A stretch of 64,000 bases of DNA from Paenibacillus taiwanensis DSM 18679 (GTDB lineage Bacteria > Bacillota > Bacilli > Paenibacillales > Paenibacillaceae), in the NCBI RefSeq assembly GCF_000425125.1, contig NZ_AULE01000001.1, positions 1-64,000 on the forward strand, written 5' to 3'. How positions within the stretch are numbered: the stretch's first letter is position 1; each line of letters opens with the position of its first letter. The translations under genes and the position numbers were made by a program. Shown here one piece after another: positions 27,347 through 35,110 of the stretch. Below the pieces are notes generated by a model that was given only the letters and a program-made list of their open reading frames with translations, had not been told where the DNA came from and did not search any database.

Positions 27347-28462
27347 TTAATTATAAAAATGGTTAATTTCATCAATAGTGGCTTTGAAATATTCATTGGT
27401 TTGTACGGCATTTCCATTTCGATCAACTGTACCTTTGGCACCTAAATAGAAGCTGAAATATTTATCATCATCTTCTAAGCGCTTAAATTTATCAGTCGTA
27501 TCCTGATATCTCTTCTTGAAGCTGGAAGACTTAAAATAATTTCGGTCGATCTCCATTTGTATACCAACCGTCGTATATCCTAAATGCTTCTTAGCAACTA
27601 ATTCACCATTATAACCATAGATCTTATCCGCCTTGACACTGTCATAGATCGGATCTAAATTTTCAGGTGTATTTTCGAAATAATGATGGGGTTGAATGTA
27701 CACGCGGTCAAAAATCTCCGTCTCATCCACCATATAAGCAATCGTCTCTACAACTTTTGTGTTGTTGACCCCATAGCCAAAATAAGGAGCCCACACCAAT
27801 GTTCTTGCGCCTTTCATTTCAGCACTGTTATTAATAAACTTTGAAATCTTCTCCAGCAGTTTGACTTGTGGTTGATTTTTGATTTGGGAGTAACGATAGT
27901 CTTTACTAGCAAAATAATAGATAGCTTCATTGGGATAATAGAACCCCGCTATCGTGTCCCAATTCGATCCCAGTCTGTTTTTTATTTCATTCATATAGTC
28001 CACATATTTGTCGAATAATCGATCTACCTCGGAGTCACTAATGTTCTTGTCATGGACAGGTAGCGGAAGAATGGCCCGGTAAGAGCTATTCGCTTCCGTA
28101 ATCGTATCCACGGTTTGATCCACATACTTAATCAATTTACGCTCCTCATAGTTGTCGATCGTATTTTGAAAACCACTGCCAATAATAAATCGTTTGACCG
28201 TGTCCAATCGGGTTAGATCCTTGGTGTCATATGGCGCATAATACGTATTATCTTGATAATATCCACTATACAAAAATACAGCATTTTTTGCGGAAAGAGA
28301 ACTACTAGCCCGACTCTCCATTTCCTCGTTTGCACGTTCTTCCTTGGCGGCTTGGGCTTCTAGGCCACCAAACAAGCCTGAAAACAAGCTCAGTGTCAAC
28401 ATAACAGTCAGCATCATGGCAAACCTTGTCTTGGCTTTCCGAATTGAAATTTTTGTATTCAT
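27347..28462 (-). CDS. secreted DUF4855 protein, glycosidase-like barrel
   Basis: The 371-residue protein starts at the ATG at 28462, with AAAGGAG eight bases upstream. It has a Sec signal peptide (MMLTVMLTLSLFSGLFGGL, cut near AQAA). The mature part matches DUF4855: NAVFLYSGYY near its start, WDTIAGFYYPNEAIYYF, RTLVWAPYFGYG, FDRVYIQPHHYF and TVGIQMEIDRNY. These acid-rich strand ends (NEAIY, QMEID) resemble TIM-barrel glycosidases, but no activity is established. It lies downstream of the SBP-YesM-YesN operon in the same direction and may be its output. The gap of about 170 bases contains an imperfect inverted repeat, TGACATCAT/ATGATGACA. Confidence 0.88.
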   Translation of the reverse strand: MNTKISIRKAKTRFAMMLTVMLTLSLFSGLFGGLEAQAAKEERANEEMESRASSSLSAKNAVFLYSGYYQDNTYYAPYDTKDLTRLDTVKRFIIGSGFQNTIDNYEERKLIKYVDQTVDTITEANSSYRAILPLPVHDKNISDSEVDRLFDKYVDYMNEIKNRLGSNWDTIAGFYYPNEAIYYFASKDYRYSQIKNQPQVKLLEKISKFINNSAEMKGARTLVWAPYFGYGVNNTKVVETIAYMVDETEIFDRVYIQPHHYFENTPENLDPIYDSVKADKIYGYNGELVAKKHLGYTTVGIQMEIDRNYFKSSSFKKRYQDTTDKFKRLEDDDKYFSFYLGAKGTVDRNGNAVQTNEYFKATIDEINHFYN

Positions 28463-28630
28463 AGCTTCGGCTCCTTTGTAGAATGATAAAATGATGTACT
28501 TGCGATTCACCTAAGTCCGAATGGAGGAATCGCATACCTAAAGCTTACTAGGATTCGCCCAAGCTTCATACTAGACAGGGATGACATCATTCGGTGTTAT
28601 GATGACAAGATCATACTTTTTTCGATCCTC

Positions 28631-30214
28631 CTATTGCTTGATACGACTGGGGGTTACTCCCCAATATTTGCGGAAAATTTTCGTGAAATAACTGACATCC
28701 CGATACCCAGTCATCGAGGCCGCATCATATACTTTCGCTCCGTTCAGCAAGGCAAATTTGGCTCGCTCCATCTTCCGCTCCAATACATATGCTGAAAAGG
28801 ATACACCCGTTTCTTGCTTAAATAACCGACTTAAGTAAGAAGAATTAACATAGAATCGGTCAGCGACGGTATGAAGCGTATACTCTTGCTCCAGGTCAGA
28901 ATCTAGTAGGTCCATGATGGCTTGTACCGTTTTATGAACAGCTTTTTTGCCGTGGCACAACGAATAGGCTACAATCTGGTTTACCGCATGCTGCAACACC
29001 TGATACATCTGCTCAGGAGTCGTTAACAGCTTCAAATCATGAAAATACTTAAAATTTGAACCCACTACTTCCTGTACGGACCAGCCATGCTTGCGTATAA
29101 ATAAGGTCAGTATCCCTGTAATACACATAAGCTGCTCCATGATCACCTCATAGGACGCCTTGGTCACATGTAAATTTGACCACATATCAGCTATTGCTTG
29201 CATGGCTAACACCTCATCTGCTGAATGAAGTGCCAGCTCAAGGCGCTTATCTGCTTGTTGAGATGTGCTTGCTTCAGCACTTGCACCAATATCCGGTTCC
29301 ACGTAAGGGATCGCTATACCTCCACCATAAACAATTCGCTGCTGTAAGGCCTTTGAAGCTTGAACGTATAAAGGGTTCAATTCATGAAGATGCCCCGTTT
29401 TGGCGCTAATCCCCGCGCTAACAGAAATAGGTAAGCATTGAGTGATGTTGCTAAGCAGCTTTTCAATTGTGGTGTGTATGTGCAAGAGCGCTTGGTGAAC
29501 ATCCTCGTTTTCCTTGATTTTAGCGATAGCTACAACTGCACCCTGCTTGTCTTTGCACAAATGATAAGTGGCAGCAGGAAGCAACTCTTTCATCAGATAA
29601 ATAAACGGCTCTGTGAGCATCCTCTCACCCGATTCATATCGTTCCATTGGATCAATATCCAAAATGATTAGCGCATACCGAGCAAACACATCGATATCGA
29701 GCTTTAACGATTCCTTAAACGCCTCTATTTCCTCTTGAACATAATGTCCATCTATCAAGTTTTCATAGAAATGCTGGTTTAATATCGGCAAAAACTGTGT
29801 CCATCTCTGCTGCAACCAGACACGGTTGCTCCGTTCTATGAATTCGTTTTGCACCAGATGCGCTGCCTCCTTCACAGCCTGTAAAATGGACATTTCGGCT
29901 GCCGGCTTCAGCAAGTACTTAAATACCCCCAACTCAATTGCGGTCTGGGCATAATTAAAATTGTCATGGCCACTTAATATAATGAGCTTGATATGCGGAT
30001 ATAAACAACCGATCTGGCGTGCCAGAGAAAGTCCATCCATTTCCGGCATCTGGATATCCATAAGCATAATATCAGGCTGCTTACGCTTGACTTGCAGCAG
30101 AGCTTCCTCTCCATTGCGAGCCGTCCCTATCATGTCGATATCGTGCTCGTCCCATGACATGCGGGCTAAATTATCCAATAACCGAATTTCGTCCTCCACA
30201 ATAAGTAGCTTCAT
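28631..30214 (-). CDS. YesN-like AraC-type response regulator
   Basis: The protein has about 527 residues; the ATG at 30214 follows GGAG at eight bases. The receiver domain (1-120) has the phosphoacceptor Asp in IMLMDIQMPEMDG and the Lys in FKYLLKPA. A middle region resembles a degenerate GGDEF-like module (RYALIILDIDPME). The C-terminal 100 residues are a double-helix AraC DNA-binding domain (YTLHTVADRFYVNSSYLSRLFKQ, ERAKFALLNGAKV). It follows the YesM-type kinase gene by 48 bases. In this family the pair responds to an extracellular carbohydrate and switches on uptake or hydrolase genes. Confidence 0.95.
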   Translation of the reverse strand: MKLLIVEDEIRLLDNLARMSWDEHDIDMIGTARNGEEALLQVKRKQPDIMLMDIQMPEMDGLSLARQIGCLYPHIKLIILSGHDNFNYAQTAIELGVFKYLLKPAAEMSILQAVKEAAHLVQNEFIERSNRVWLQQRWTQFLPILNQHFYENLIDGHYVQEEIEAFKESLKLDIDVFARYALIILDIDPMERYESGERMLTEPFIYLMKELLPAATYHLCKDKQGAVVAIAKIKENEDVHQALLHIHTTIEKLLSNITQCLPISVSAGISAKTGHLHELNPLYVQASKALQQRIVYGGGIAIPYVEPDIGASAEASTSQQADKRLELALHSADEVLAMQAIADMWSNLHVTKASYEVIMEQLMCITGILTLFIRKHGWSVQEVVGSNFKYFHDLKLLTTPEQMYQVLQHAVNQIVAYSLCHGKKAVHKTVQAIMDLLDSDLEQEYTLHTVADRFYVNSSYLSRLFKQETGVSFSAYVLERKMERAKFALLNGAKVYDAASMTGYRDVSYFTKIFRKYWGVTPSRIKQ

Positions 30215-30262
30215 ATGATGCACTCCTGATCATAAATAGTTGTGGCTAGTTGGTGTGAAAGT

Positions 30263-32038
30263 CTACTCACCCTCATGCACGGGCAGCATCATCGTCACTG
30301 TGGTGCCTTCCCCCCACGCGCTAGTACATATAAGCCGTGCCTCTTTGCCGTAATACATTTTCATGCGTGAGCATACATTACGAAGTCCATATAAGCCTAT
30401 ATCAGATGCTTTCAAATAAGATAAGGGGCTGACCTCCGCAGCAATCTCATGTAAAGCTTGCTCGATCATGTGGAGCCTGTCTCCTTGTATTCCACTCCCG
30501 TTGTCCTGCACAGACAGCATTAGAAATCCATTCTGGATAGAACCAGACACGATCAATAACCCTCCGCCCTGCTTTTTCTCAAGTCCATGTATAACCGCAT
30601 TTTCAACTAAAGGTTGCAGGAGCAGCTTTAATACAGAAATGGACTTGCATGCTTCTTGAACCTTGTACTTTACTTGGAAACTATCTAGCAATCTCGCCTG
30701 CTGAATTCGAATATAATAATCGAGATGCTCAATCGTTTCAGCAACTGTAAACGTATCTTTGCCTTTATGCAGACTCAGACGAAAAAAGTGAGACAAGTTC
30801 AGCACCATCTCGCTAATTTCTTCCGCTTCGTAATTTTTTGCCGTCCAGTATATCGAATTTAATGTGTTATATAAAAAATGGGGGTTAATTTGGGATTGCA
30901 GGAAGGAAAGCTCCGTTTTTACGATTCGCAGCTGCTGTTCGTAATGATCCTGAATAAGATGCTTTTGATGTGCAGCCATCCGATTATAGGCATGCATAAG
31001 GTATCCAAACTCATCTTTTCTTTTCGTTTTTAATTGAATATCGTAATGGCCTCCAATAAGACTTTTCATAGCATCTGTTAGCTGCCATAAAGGAGCAGCG
31101 ATGCGATTGTAGATTCCCCACGAAATAAACAACGCCAACAGCAGGCTGCTTATAATAATTAAGTACGTGTACTGGCGCATCGGTTTCGTTTCCTCGTAAA
31201 TGTCCTCATAGGGCTGCATCACCTCTAAAGTCCATGCATACTGTGGGGAATCCACACTTACTTTCAGCCTCTCCAGTTCGGTCTTCGTGTTACTCCCCTG
31301 CACCGTATCTGGAACCGCCGCTATTACGTGGCCCTCTCTATTTCTTAATACAACGTTCGTATGCTGAGACGTTAGCAAAGGCTTAAAAATGGCTGCAAGC
31401 TTATGTTTGTGCAAGGTCATCATCATGAGGCTTGGTGTTTGCCCACTCTCAGCTCGATCTAATAAACGAGAAAATGAAAGGGTATCGGGTGTGAGGGATT
31501 GCCCTGCGGACACTAGGTTTCCATTTGTACGTTCAGGTATCATCACACTCGTTTGTGAACTAGCTTGCGCCACTAGTTTTGCTATCCATGTCTGTTCCGC
31601 TGCTTCTTCTACGTGCCGTCCACCGAACACTGTTGAAATCATTGTGTTGGTTTCTGCATGATACATCGTAATTTGCGAGACGACTTGACTTACGGCCGTT
31701 ATATTACCGAGCTCTCTCAGCAGTTCACTGTACTTGACGATCGTTAACGGTGACATTTCTGCCTCTTTAATCGCCATAATATCAAGCACTTTAGTATTTG
31801 TTGCAATCAGATTAAATAACACGTCCACATGCTGTACAGTCAATTCCAAGTTGTTCATTACTGACTCGAGCTTGTGCATATTTTGCTCATTTGCTTGCTT
31901 GACAATAATTTGATTGGCCCGATTATTCACGTATAGGCTTACCATGACTAGCGGAAGAAGCACGAGGAGAAAATATGCGGTGAGTCGTACATGTGAGTTC
32001 TGAAGAAACTTATCGTAGGCATACCTGATCATGTTCAT
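30263..32038 (-). CDS. YesM-like sensor histidine kinase
   Basis: This 591-residue kinase has a membrane helix at 20-38 (YFLLVLLPLVMVSLYV), an extracellular sensor region to about 290, and a second helix (YTYLIIISSLLLALFISWGIY). HAMP follows (WQLTDAMKSLIGGHYDIQLK), then the His_kinase box with the phosphorylated histidine in QSQINPHFLYNTLNSIYW and the HATPase motif LLQPLVENAVIHG. Its ATG overlaps the stop codon of the solute-binding protein gene by four bases, so translation is coupled. This physical coupling suggests that the binding protein helps the kinase to sense its ligand. Confidence 0.95.
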   Translation of the reverse strand: MNMIRYAYDKFLQNSHVRLTAYFLLVLLPLVMVSLYVNNRANQIIVKQANEQNMHKLESVMNNLELTVQHVDVLFNLIATNTKVLDIMAIKEAEMSPLTIVKYSELLRELGNITAVSQVVSQITMYHAETNTMISTVFGGRHVEEAAEQTWIAKLVAQASSQTSVMIPERTNGNLVSAGQSLTPDTLSFSRLLDRAESGQTPSLMMMTLHKHKLAAIFKPLLTSQHTNVVLRNREGHVIAAVPDTVQGSNTKTELERLKVSVDSPQYAWTLEVMQPYEDIYEETKPMRQYTYLIIISSLLLALFISWGIYNRIAAPLWQLTDAMKSLIGGHYDIQLKTKRKDEFGYLMHAYNRMAAHQKHLIQDHYEQQLRIVKTELSFLQSQINPHFLYNTLNSIYWTAKNYEAEEISEMVLNLSHFFRLSLHKGKDTFTVAETIEHLDYYIRIQQARLLDSFQVKYKVQEACKSISVLKLLLQPLVENAVIHGLEKKQGGGLLIVSGSIQNGFLMLSVQDNGSGIQGDRLHMIEQALHEIAAEVSPLSYLKASDIGLYGLRNVCSRMKMYYGKEARLICTSAWGEGTTVTMMLPVHEGE

Positions 32039-33621
32039 TTCTGAATCCTTTTCGACACTATTTTATACCAGTCATTAACCTCTTTTGTAATTTGGCGGCC
32101 ACCAGACGTGTTCCATCGCTCCACATAAGCATCAAAAGATTCAATCGGCTCCACCCCAACAATAATGGGAATGAAATTGTACTGTAATTCATTTAGTTCA
32201 TTCCATTTTTTTTGCATGGTAGGTGTAGCTGGACCCCAGAACAGGTCGCGGACCGCATGCTTTTCCACCTTTTGAATGTTGTCATAGAGCTGATAATGCT
32301 TGCCGTAAGAATCCAAACGCAATTTCTGCAGCGTTGGATCGTGGACATTTACTAATGAAGAATAAATGCCTCTATATAGATGCTTGTCATGCTCTTTAAA
32401 ATTTGTAATCATCTCCCCGTTCTTTCGTGTCCACACTTGATGCTCAAACCCTAAGATTAGCGTCTCTCTTCCCTTACCTGCGATAAAATTCAGCAGCCTG
32501 ATTACATCAGCCGCACGTTCACTTCCACGTGTAATGACTTGGTATCCGTGCACAAGCCTTGAACCTTCAACACCTTGTCTACCTTGTTTACCGACCGGAT
32601 ATTCAAGTGAAACCCAGTGTGCCTCGGGTTCTCTTTTCCTATTATTAGCTATCGCTCCGCGTGTATCATACCAGGCACCAGCAAACAGTCCGACTTTCCC
32701 TCGTTCAATGTTCGCTAACATCGTCTGTCTTGTGTGAAGTGGGAAGTAAGGATCGATCCATTTCTCTTGATACAGCTCCTTAAAAAAGGCCAATGCTTCT
32801 TTCATCTCAGGAAGTGTATTGGCAAATACAAGCTCACCACCTCGTTCGGTCCACTGATTCAGTTGAATGCCAAACGCACCAAACAAGGGTGACGTGTACT
32901 GCAAGCCCCCCATCATAGATAATCCGTAAGTATCATGTTTGCCGTTGCCGTCCGGATCATTTGTTGCAAACGCCTTAATTACATGTTTGTAATCCTCAAG
33001 TGTGACAGGTCGCGGCAGCTTCAGCTTGTCCAGCCAATCTTGCCGTACATACATCAGCTCGTTTCCATTAACAAGATAACTGCTAGGTATGGCATAAATG
33101 TGCCCATTAAAAGTAACCTGCTCCCATGCCTCTTGCGGGATAACCCGTTTTAAATCAGGGCCGTATTTCTCGATCCAATCCTCAAGCGGCATTAACTTAT
33201 TTTGCTGGACATAATTAGATAGACGAACTTTAGAATAAATACTTAGCATATCGGGAAGATTCGTATCCGAAGAAATTAAGGTGTGAAGTGTATTCTCATA
33301 ACTTGTTACAGGCGGCATATAAACGTCGATGTTTAACCCCGTTTGCTCTTCGATATAAGTCAAATAAGGATTATGATTTTCATCCAAACCGTCTGGATAA
33401 GTAAAGCTTAGACTATTAATGACAATAGAGACCGGCTGCTGATCATGCGAAGTTTTGTTAGTGGAGACTCCCGTAAAGAGTGGGGAAAACTTAGGATAAA
33501 ATGCAACCAATAGACCGATAAACACCATCAGGTAGATACTAATTATGAAGTAGTTTGCCCCTCTACTAATCCGTACCACCGTACAGACCACCCTTCCATT
33601 TTTGTACAAGTTTAATAACAA
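32035..33621 (-). CDS. LplA/YtcQ-type extracellular solute-binding protein
   Basis: The 528-residue protein has a TTG start with AAAGGGGG just upstream. Residues about 25-45 are a membrane helix (FIISIYLMVFIGLLVAFY) and there is no lipobox cysteine, so it is anchored by an uncleaved helix rather than by lipid. The fold of type-1 oligosaccharide-binding proteins is clear: GLNIDVYMPPVTSYENTL, LPDMLSIYSKVRLSNYV, WLDKLKLPRPVTLEDY, NDPDGNGKHDTYGLS (calcium-like loop). No permease or ATPase gene accompanies it. It leads a three-gene operon with YesM and YesN homologues, which points to a sensing role more than transport. Confidence 0.92.
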   Translation of the reverse strand: MLLNLYKNGRVVCTVVRISRGANYFIISIYLMVFIGLLVAFYPKFSPLFTGVSTNKTSHDQQPVSIVINSLSFTYPDGLDENHNPYLTYIEEQTGLNIDVYMPPVTSYENTLHTLISSDTNLPDMLSIYSKVRLSNYVQQNKLMPLEDWIEKYGPDLKRVIPQEAWEQVTFNGHIYAIPSSYLVNGNELMYVRQDWLDKLKLPRPVTLEDYKHVIKAFATNDPDGNGKHDTYGLSMMGGLQYTSPLFGAFGIQLNQWTERGGELVFANTLPEMKEALAFFKELYQEKWIDPYFPLHTRQTMLANIERGKVGLFAGAWYDTRGAIANNRKREPEAHWVSLEYPVGKQGRQGVEGSRLVHGYQVITRGSERAADVIRLLNFIAGKGRETLILGFEHQVWTRKNGEMITNFKEHDKHLYRGIYSSLVNVHDPTLQKLRLDSYGKHYQLYDNIQKVEKHAVRDLFWGPATPTMQKKWNELNELQYNFIPIIVGVEPIESFDAYVERWNTSGGRQITKEVNDWYKIVSKRIQK

Positions 33622-33938
33622 GCTTCCCCCTTTAGGTCGAACCTTCTACATCAATCTTCTCAATAATTTCTAAATTCTAAACCTATGCAAGGCGGACTTT
33701 TGTCCGATCAGACGTATTCTCAAAGTATAATACATGTTGGTAAGCGCAAACAATATGGTTTGACCTTTGTTCAAATATGCTCAGCTCTTTCGAACTAAAA
33801 AGCCACTAAGCTTCTTTAGAAGGATCGGCTCATGACTCTCCATCTCCTTGAGCGAGGCTAGTTAAATGATGATACTATAATACTAGGAATTAGGTGATCA
33901 ACTCATTTATACCATATTTATGAAAGGGAGATACCCCA
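33622..33938. other. promoter region between the SBP operon and the DUF4303 gene
   Basis: No gene is seen. The minus-strand half holds a plausible promoter (TTGTTT, 18 bases, TATACT near 33725-33756) overlapped by a cre-like site. At about 33799-33826 a hairpin (AGCC/GGCT with TTCT/AGAA inside, followed by TTTTT on the minus strand) resembles a terminator but belongs to no visible gene. The plus-strand half carries the AAGGGAG site for the next gene. Confidence 0.5.
33738..33752. promoter_or_regulatory. cre-like CcpA site upstream of the SBP-YesM-YesN operon
   Basis: TGGTAAGCGCAAACA matches 14 of 15 positions of the cre consensus WTGWAARCGYWWWCW; the only miss is G for T at position 2. It overlaps the apparent -35 area of the operon promoter about 120 bases upstream of the TTG start, a position that would give glucose repression. 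Confidence 0.6.
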
Positions 33939-34508
33939 ATGAAAGCTGAATTTGATTTTGTCTTGCTTAAGCAAGAGATTAAACAAGCAGCCATGCAAGC
34001 CTTCAGTGAAATCTACAACCAAACGAACCCGCACAATCCAGTCATTAGTTTTGCCCTGTATAGTGATGAAGGTGCTATGACAGTATGCCCGTCCACAAAT
34101 ACGAACCAGCATTTAAATGATATGGTGAAAGAAGAACCCGATGAGGCCCTCTATTACAAGTACGAGCCAGCAGAATGGGCATTTGAAGGAACCGGAGCGG
34201 ACGAAGCATTTAACAACATTTGCACAAAACTACGGAACTACATTTTAAATGCAGAACAATCTGATGATGATCATGATGACAGCTTCGTTTCGTTCAGAGA
34301 TACTTTATATCGTACATGTATCGAAGTGCTGGAGGAATTAGTCCTTGCCAACTTCTTTGCTGATATAACCAAACGCGACATTATCGTCCTGTTCTCCGTT
34401 ACAGACTATGAGTACGATCGAAGCTCTTCTTTGCAAATGGTCAGCCGTCTCAACTCAGCCCCTGTAATCACTGAATACAAAGCTTGGATGGAGAAGTGGT
34501 GCGATTAG
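33939..34508 (+). CDS. DUF4303-family protein
   Basis: This 189-residue acidic soluble protein with AAGGGAG before its ATG matches the DUF4303 type: ISFALYSDEGAMTVCPSTNT, YKYEPAEWAFEG, ADEAFNNICTKL and IVLFSVTDYEYDR. Members are common in Firmicutes and proteobacteria, are often near toxin/immunity or regulatory genes, and have no established function. No signal peptide or membrane helix. It stands alone between divergent and unrelated genes. Confidence 0.85.
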   Translation: MKAEFDFVLLKQEIKQAAMQAFSEIYNQTNPHNPVISFALYSDEGAMTVCPSTNTNQHLNDMVKEEPDEALYYKYEPAEWAFEGTGADEAFNNICTKLRNYILNAEQSDDDHDDSFVSFRDTLYRTCIEVLEELVLANFFADITKRDIIVLFSVTDYEYDRSSSLQMVSRLNSAPVITEYKAWMEKWCD

Positions 34509-34692
34509 CACCCTTCTCCCTGCTATACGTAATCCGCCTTCTCGTTATCATCCCCCAACTCCATTCCACCCCATTTATCTCCTTTATTTTTTGAAACCAT
34601 TACGATAATTCGATCTGTTGGATTAAAGCCGACGTATGCCCTTCATTTTCTTTTAACATTGAAAAATTGAAATAAGAGTGACAAAAACGAAA

Positions 34693-34716
34693 TTGGTTGT
34701 GTTTATTAGTTAGAAT
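34693..34716 (+). promoter_or_regulatory. candidate shared promoter motif, copy 1 (upstream of the Cys-rich peptide)
   Basis: TTGGTT, eleven bases, then TTAGAAT, 59 bases before the peptide start. The same blocks at the same spacing (TTGGTT-N11-TTAGAGT) occur at 37755-37778 before the MauE-like gene. It could be the promoter read by the cluster's own sigma factor, but the region is AT-rich and chance similarity is possible. Confidence 0.3.
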
Positions 34717-34774
34717 GTCTTCCAAGAGTTCCCGCAAGTCTTTTTACAAATGATGAATTAAGGGAGGAAATCTA

Positions 34775-34990
34775 ATGGAGAACGGTGTTTTGGCAACGAA
34801 GTACACGTGCACGTATTATACCAATTGTGTTATTGATTCTAGTAATTCAAGTTACAAGTATTGTGATTATGCACAATACACTTGTTGCGGGTGCAGTGAC
34901 CCGAAACAGTACGGATTGTTGGCCTCGTCTGGTAGAAATCGGTTTAACCTATCTGCACCAAGCACAGAATGTTTCTTTGGTAACTGTTAA
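34775..34990 (+). CDS. cysteine-rich 71-residue peptide, likely exported bacteriocin-like or MauA-like product
   Basis: The ATG follows a strong AGGGAGG site seven bases upstream. The peptide has eight cysteines (residues 12, 18, 30, 37, 38, 40, 66, 71) in YTCTYYTNCVIDSS, YKYCDY, YTCCGC and a final ECFFGNC. It has no signal peptide, membrane helix or tryptophan, and no clear double-glycine leader. Many Tyr, Ser, Asn and Thr suggest a compact disulfide-bonded peptide. A strong hairpin follows, then genes for an ABC exporter, sigma factor, MauE-like and thioredoxin-like proteins. C-T-Y-Y-x-x-C-V-I-D-S resembles C-x-Y-W-x-x-C-x-I-D-G near the start of the methylamine dehydrogenase light chain, as I remember it. 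A second, overlapping frame (34785-35000) was rejected. Confidence 0.8.
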   Translation: MENGVLATKYTCTYYTNCVIDSSNSSYKYCDYAQYTCCGCSDPKQYGLLASSGRNRFNLSAPSTECFFGNC

Positions 34991-35042
34991 TTCAGCTTAA
35001 AACCTTCATGTATTAGAACCATTTTGCGGGAACGACAACATA

Positions 35043-35088
35043 CATCGCTGATAAACGTATGAATTTCGTTTATCAGCGATGTTTTATT
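35043..35088 (+). terminator. strong intergenic hairpin between the peptide and exporter genes
   Basis: CATCGCTGATAAACG pairs perfectly with CGTTTATCAGCGATG (15 base pairs, nine-base loop), followed by TTTTATT. It stands between the peptide gene and the exporter gene, 22 bases before the latter's ATG. This layout lets a structural peptide be made in excess while partial read-through supplies the export machinery. Confidence 0.9.
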
Positions 35089-35110
35089 ACTTCAATGATA
35101 GGGTGTTAAT

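Noticed and set aside
27244-27441. 65-codon frame overlapping the end of the DUF4855 gene
   Set aside because: Shadow of the real gene and its terminator in another frame.
33799-33826. Terminator-like hairpin between the SBP operon and the DUF4303 gene
   Set aside because: The T tract points along the minus strand but no minus-strand gene lies upstream; kept only as a note in the region entry.
34785-35000. Overlapping 71-codon frame with a hydrophobic helix inside the Cys-rich peptide gene
   Set aside because: It needs a GTG start with a poor site, while the Cys-rich frame has ATG with AGGGAGG at correct spacing and sensible codon use.
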